From positions 44,776 through 108,775 of the forward strand of contig CAIVQG010000065.1 in assembly GCA_903907985.1 (NCBI GenBank): a stretch of DNA of 64,000 bases, read 5' to 3'. Positions 58,758-64,000 of this stretch are shown one piece after another. The translations under genes were made by a program, and so were the position numbers. The stretch comes from an uncultured delta proteobacterium. GTDB lineage: Bacteria; Desulfobacterota; Syntrophia; Syntrophales; Smithellaceae. Each line of letters begins with the position of its first letter. The first letter of the stretch is position 1. The notes beneath the pieces were generated by a model. That model searched no databases. It was not told where the DNA came from and saw nothing but the letters and a program-made list of their open reading frames with translations.

Positions 58758-60098
58758 ATGAAAAACAAATACTTATATATTCAAACATTTGGCTGTCAGA
58801 TGAATGTCCATGACTCGGAACAAATGGCCGCGCTGCTTGCTGATAGCGGCTATAAAACGACGGATAACGCGAAACTGGCTGATTTAATTATTCTCAATAC
58901 CTGCTCTATCAGGGAAAAGGCTGCGCAAAAGGTTTACAGCGAACTGGGACGCCTCGGCAAACTCAAAGATCATAATTCGGAGTTGATAATTGGTGTAGGT
59001 GGCTGTCTGGCGCAGCATTTAGGAAGTAGATTTCATAAAAAAGTTTCCCGTCTGGACTTTGTTTTTGGGACGCACAACATTCATCGTTTGCCGGAGATGG
59101 TGGCTGCCGTATGTAAAAAAAGGGAAAAGATTACTTCAATTAATTTTCATAAAAATATCCATTCCATTGGTATTTATGCTCCACCGGTAAACGGGCAACT
59201 GATTGCATTTGTTACGATCATGCAAGGCTGTAATAATTATTGTGCTTACTGTGTTGTTCCCTATTTGCGCGGTCCAGAAATGAGCCGTCCTCCGGGAGAC
59301 ATTATCGAAGAAATAAATAAACTGGCCGATCAGGGTCTTAAAGAAGTAACTCTTTTGGGACAAAATGTTAATTCTTATGGTAATACTTTGGAAAAAGGTA
59401 TTAATTTTACATCATTGATCAAGAAAATTGGCAAAGTATCCGGCATCGAACGAATACGCTTTACAACCTCGCATCCGCGAGATTTATCGGAAGAATTGAT
59501 TAATTGCTTTACCGAAGAAGAAAAGTTATGTGAGCACATTCATTTGCCTGTACAATCAGGTTCTAACAGGCTTTTAGCCTTAATGAACCGGGGTTATTCC
59601 GTGGAAGATTATCTGAAAAAGGTTGATCGTTTACGTCATGGATGTCCCCAGATAAGCATAACTTCCGATATAATTGTCGGATTCCCGGGAGAAACTGAAA
59701 GAGATTATCAAGAAACAATTGACATGATGGAAAAAATCAGGTTTGATTCCACGTTTTCATTTAAGTATTCGGAAAGGAAGGGAACTGCTGCTGAGAAGTT
59801 GGAAGGAAAAATTGCCGATTGTGAAAAACAGCGTAGATTGAAATTGTTGCAGGATCTTCAGGATAAGCACACACTGGAAAAGAATACTGAATTGGAAGGC
59901 AGCCGGCAGGAATTGTTAATTGAAGGAAGAAGCAAAAATTCCGAGAATGATTTAATGGGACGCACCAGCTCCTGGAAAATCGTCAATTTTAAAGGGAAAC
60001 AGGAATTAATTGGTAAAATGATGGATATAACAATTACCAAATCATATTTACATTCACTGCGTGGCAAATTGATTGAGGAGGTTGGGAATGTTAATTGA
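58758..60098 (+). CDS. miaB: tRNA-2-methylthio-N6-dimethylallyladenosine synthase (MiaB)
   Basis: 446 residues. N-terminal UPF0004 domain with FGCQMNVHDSE and two further cluster cysteines (NTCSIREKA, GGCLAQ), radical-SAM domain with CNNYCAYCVVPYLRGPEMSR, and a C-terminal TRAM domain (about 375-440). It adds the methylthio group to i6A37 of tRNAs reading UNN codons, using two 4Fe-4S clusters. GRE-type sequence RG-x-E-x-SR and the length support MiaB over RimO or MtaB. The next gene starts inside its last codons. Confidence 0.96.
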   Translation: MKNKYLYIQTFGCQMNVHDSEQMAALLADSGYKTTDNAKLADLIILNTCSIREKAAQKVYSELGRLGKLKDHNSELIIGVGGCLAQHLGSRFHKKVSRLDFVFGTHNIHRLPEMVAAVCKKREKITSINFHKNIHSIGIYAPPVNGQLIAFVTIMQGCNNYCAYCVVPYLRGPEMSRPPGDIIEEINKLADQGLKEVTLLGQNVNSYGNTLEKGINFTSLIKKIGKVSGIERIRFTTSHPRDLSEELINCFTEEEKLCEHIHLPVQSGSNRLLALMNRGYSVEDYLKKVDRLRHGCPQISITSDIIVGFPGETERDYQETIDMMEKIRFDSTFSFKYSERKGTAAEKLEGKIADCEKQRRLKLLQDLQDKHTLEKNTELEGSRQELLIEGRSKNSENDLMGRTSSWKIVNFKGKQELIGKMMDITITKSYLHSLRGKLIEEVGNVN

Positions 60099-60588
60099 AA
60101 TGAAAGTATCAGGATTGACCATTGATCCCATTACAAATACGCCCATCGTGATATTGAAAGACATGCAGGAAAATAAGGCCATTCCCATCTGGATCGGTCT
60201 TTTCGAAGCCAGTGCTATTGCCACAGAACTGGAAAAGATTGTCTTTTCCCGGCCAATGACCCATGATTTATTCAATGAATGTTTAAAAACATTGAACGCG
60301 ACTGTAAGTAAAATTGAAATAGGCGATATTCGTAATAATACCTTTTACGCCAATATTTATTTAATCAGGGAAGGGCAGAGTTTTACTATCGATGCCCGGC
60401 CGAGTGATGCCATTGCCCTAGCTCTGCGGGCACACGCGCCGATATTTGTCGATGAAACTGTTATTGAAAAATCGCGCAATATTGATTTCGGTATCAAAAT
60501 AACCGACCTGGATAAGTTGAAGGAAGATAAAATTAAAGAATATTTGGAAAATCTTTCGGCGGAAGATTTCGGCAAGTATAAGATGTAA
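60088..60588 (+). CDS. Bifunctional nuclease family protein (DUF151)
   Basis: 166 residues from the ATG at 60088, which overlaps the end of miaB by 11 bases and has GAGGAGG seven bases upstream. The BFN/DUF151 domain (about 5-135) is seen in VILKDMQENKAIPIWIGLFEA, KTLNATVSKIEIGDI and IDARPSDAIALALRAHAPIFV. Plant members show RNase/DNase activity; the bacterial role is not well established. A UvrB/UvrC-like tail is absent; the C terminus is a short charged helix. Confidence 0.9.
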   Translation: MLIEMKVSGLTIDPITNTPIVILKDMQENKAIPIWIGLFEASAIATELEKIVFSRPMTHDLFNECLKTLNATVSKIEIGDIRNNTFYANIYLIREGQSFTIDARPSDAIALALRAHAPIFVDETVIEKSRNIDFGIKITDLDKLKEDKIKEYLENLSAEDFGKYKM

Positions 60589-60594
60589 ATCAAT

Positions 60595-61509
60595 ATGGAT
60601 GATATCATTCGGGATTTTCAAACTTACCTGACGGCTGAGCGCAATGTTTCCGAGCATACCCGTGTGGCCTATATGGGTGATTTGGAGGAATTTGTAGAGT
60701 TTCTTCAAAATAATAATTTTATAAAAAATCAGGACGGAATTGCCGGCGTGGAGACGGAGACTATCCGGGCGTATTTGGGATATCTCTTCCGGCAGAAAGT
60801 AAAGAAAGTTACTGTTAACCGTAAAATATCTTCGCTACGGTCTTTTTATAAGTATTTAATCCGCAGCGGTAAAACAAAAAATAATCCGGCGGCTATGATC
60901 CAAACATCGAAGACGGAAAAGTATATGCCCAATTTTCTGTCAGTGGATGAGATATTTGAACTGTTGAATGCGCAGATGACTGGCTCAATGCCGGGCTTGC
61001 GTAATCTGGCTATGCTGGAATTATTTTATTCATCAGGCCTGCGCCTTAGTGAATTGGCCGGACTCAATGTGATGGATCTGGATTTTAATCAGGCATTGGT
61101 TAAAGTGCGAGGGAAGGGCAGAAAAGAAAGAATAGTGCCAATTGGAGGGCAGGCACGGCTTGCTTTGCAGGAATATTTGGCAAAGACCGATGAAGCGAGA
61201 AAAAAGAAAAATGCGGATGTTTTTAACAGTCCCCTGTTTTTAAATACACGGGGCGCAAGAATAACAGCACGCAGTATTGCCCGTATTGTCGATGAAGCGA
61301 CGAAAAAAAGCGGCATTGGCCGGAAAATCAGCCCGCATGCCTTGCGGCATACTTTTGCTACGCATCTTTTAAATGCCGGAGCTGATTTGCGTTCGATTCA
61401 GGAATTGCTGGGGCATGAGAGCCTCTCGACAACACAAAAATATACAGCTGTTAATATTAGCCGCATGATGGAAATTTATGATAAAGCACATCCGCGCGCT
61501 AAGAACTAA
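60595..61509 (+). CDS. xerC: Tyrosine recombinase XerC/XerD
   Basis: 304 residues. N-terminal SAM-like DNA-binding domain (1-90) and catalytic domain with Arg in YSSGLRLSELAGL, Lys in VRGKGRKER, HALRHTFATHLL, LGHESLSTTQKYTAVN with the Tyr nucleophile. It resolves chromosome dimers at dif. XerC and XerD cannot be separated with certainty by eye; XerC is favoured because the gene lies directly upstream of hslVU, a common xerC-hslV-hslU order. Starts six bases after the nuclease gene. Confidence 0.93.
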   Translation: MDDIIRDFQTYLTAERNVSEHTRVAYMGDLEEFVEFLQNNNFIKNQDGIAGVETETIRAYLGYLFRQKVKKVTVNRKISSLRSFYKYLIRSGKTKNNPAAMIQTSKTEKYMPNFLSVDEIFELLNAQMTGSMPGLRNLAMLELFYSSGLRLSELAGLNVMDLDFNQALVKVRGKGRKERIVPIGGQARLALQEYLAKTDEARKKKNADVFNSPLFLNTRGARITARSIARIVDEATKKSGIGRKISPHALRHTFATHLLNAGADLRSIQELLGHESLSTTQKYTAVNISRMMEIYDKAHPRAKN

Positions 61510-61564
61510 ATGAGACTTGGCTTTTTCCAAGGCGTAGCTGCCGGGAAAAGCATTAGTCGAATTT

Positions 61565-61594
61565 ATCCCGTGCAAGCGAAGCGCGACACGGGAT
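61565..61594. repeat. Short inverted repeat (REP-like) between xerC and hslV
   Basis: ATCCCGTG at 61565-61572 pairs with CACGGGAT at 61587-61594 around GCGAAGCGC. It resembles CCCGTG...CACGGG dispersed elements common in deltaproteobacterial genomes; only one copy is in the window. Confidence 0.5.
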
Positions 61595-61616
61595 CCAGAA
61601 ATGAATGGGAGAGAAA

Positions 61617-62204
61617 ATGCATATTCGAGGAACAACGATATTAGCAGTAAAGAAAGATAATAAAGTAACAGTGGCCGGCGATGGTCAGGTGACATTAGAT
61701 ACGACCATTTTGAAACATGGCGCCAGAAAAGTGCGCAGGCTTTACAATGATGAGGTCATTGTAGGTTTTGCCGGAGCAACCGCAGATGCCTTTACACTGT
61801 TTGATCGGTTTGACCAGAAGCTGGAACAATACAACGGCAATTTGCTGCGGGCAGCGGTGGAATTAACAAAAGACTGGCGAACCGACCGGGTATTGCGGCA
61901 CCTGGAGGCTTTAATGATTGCCGTGAGCAGGGATTATTCACTCATCATTTCCGGAAATGGTGATGTCATTGAATCGGATGATGATGTTATGGCGATTGGT
62001 TCCGGCGGACCTTATGCGCAGTCTGCCGCCAGGGCACTCGTACGTCACACAAGTTTATCATCAACCGAAATTGCTAAAGAAGCAATGAAGATCGCGGCGG
62101 AAATTTGTATTTATACTAATGACCATATAATATTGGAAGAACTGGAAGTTGATGGAGAAAAAACGAAAGAAAAGAAAAGAAGCAAAGTTAAGGAGCTTGC
62201 ATAA
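61617..62204 (+). CDS. hslV: ATP-dependent protease peptidase subunit HslV (ClpQ)
   Basis: 195 residues from the ATG at 61617 behind GGGAGAG; an in-frame start at 61605 is less likely. The N terminus [13 protein letters not shown] shows the Gly-Thr-Thr junction where a five-residue propeptide is removed to expose the catalytic Thr. [27 protein letters not shown] and [16 protein letters not shown] are family signatures. It forms the dodecameric proteolytic core closed by HslU, encoded next. The C-terminal tail after about 180 is an unusual basic extension ([11 protein letters not shown]). Confidence 0.96.
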   Translation: MHIRGTTILAVKKDNKVTVAGDGQVTLDTTILKHGARKVRRLYNDEVIVGFAGATADAFTLFDRFDQKLEQYNGNLLRAAVELTKDWRTDRVLRHLEALMIAVSRDYSLIISGNGDVIESDDDVMAIGSGGPYAQSAARALVRHTSLSSTEIAKEAMKIAAEICIYTNDHIILEELEVDGEKTKEKKRSKVKELA

Positions 62205-62207
62205 AAT

Positions 62208-64000
<1,793 letters not shown>

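Overview
The window looks like a chromosomal segment of an anaerobic, Gram-negative bacterium of the Desulfobacterota, most likely order Syntrophales (relatives of Syntrophus and Smithella). This is inferred from gene content: a probable Re-citrate synthase, a butyrate-type CoA-transferase next to acyl-CoA dehydrogenase and thiolase, a two-subunit biotin carboxylase/carboxyltransferase, very large PAS-rich hybrid kinases, and the frr-uppS-cdsA-dxr-rseP gene order. No rRNA, tRNA, CRISPR array, prophage or intact insertion sequence was seen.

Layout. 1-16.6 kb is a signalling and envelope region. It holds the start of a CZB-type chemoreceptor, then a four-gene minus-strand phosphorelay operon (hybrid kinase with seven membrane segments, single-domain CheY-like regulator, receiver with a four-cysteine tail, second hybrid kinase). 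A tightly overlapping trio follows (L,D-transpeptidase-like protein, VanX-type D-Ala-D-Ala dipeptidase, SDF-family symporter), and then a third PAS hybrid kinase on the plus strand. 16.8-20.2 kb carries biotin carboxylase and a divergent biotinylated carboxyltransferase.

20.4-39.3 kb is a long plus-strand core block: M23 peptidase, secA, argJ, rpsB-tsf-pyrH-frr, uppS-cdsA-dxr-rseP-tsaB, a DUF362 ferredoxin, a glutamine cyclotransferase, adk, a UvrD-like helicase and a divergent metK. Four copies of a roughly 105-bp, two-hairpin repeat sit between genes of this block; one supplies the last codons and stop of tsaB. A terminator-like hairpin lies just upstream of secA, and another just upstream of metK.

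39.5-50.8 kb holds a small TPR gene flanked by two copies of the same hairpin. It continues with a minus-strand run comEC-hisS-aspS-Re-citrate synthase (the last with a C-terminal Cache-like sensor domain) and a divergent PilS/PilR-like two-component pair. 50.9-58.4 kb is a fatty-acid/CoA cluster on the minus strand: acyl-CoA dehydrogenase, thiolase, CoA-transferase and a PAS-LuxR regulator. It contains decayed copies: a broken YaaH-type acetate transporter, a 5' remnant of an acyl-CoA dehydrogenase and a 3' remnant of a thiolase. 58.7-64 kb is again core: miaB, a bifunctional nuclease, a XerC/D recombinase, hslV, hslU and the start of argB.

Metabolically the genes fit oxidation of short fatty acids to acetyl-CoA, exchange of CoA with acetate, and feeding of pyruvate/oxaloacetate and citrate for biosynthesis. 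The most unusual items are the intergenic two-hairpin repeat family, the sensor-fused citrate synthase, the attenuator-like metK leader, the peptidoglycan-peptide operon and the remains of a duplicated beta-oxidation cluster.
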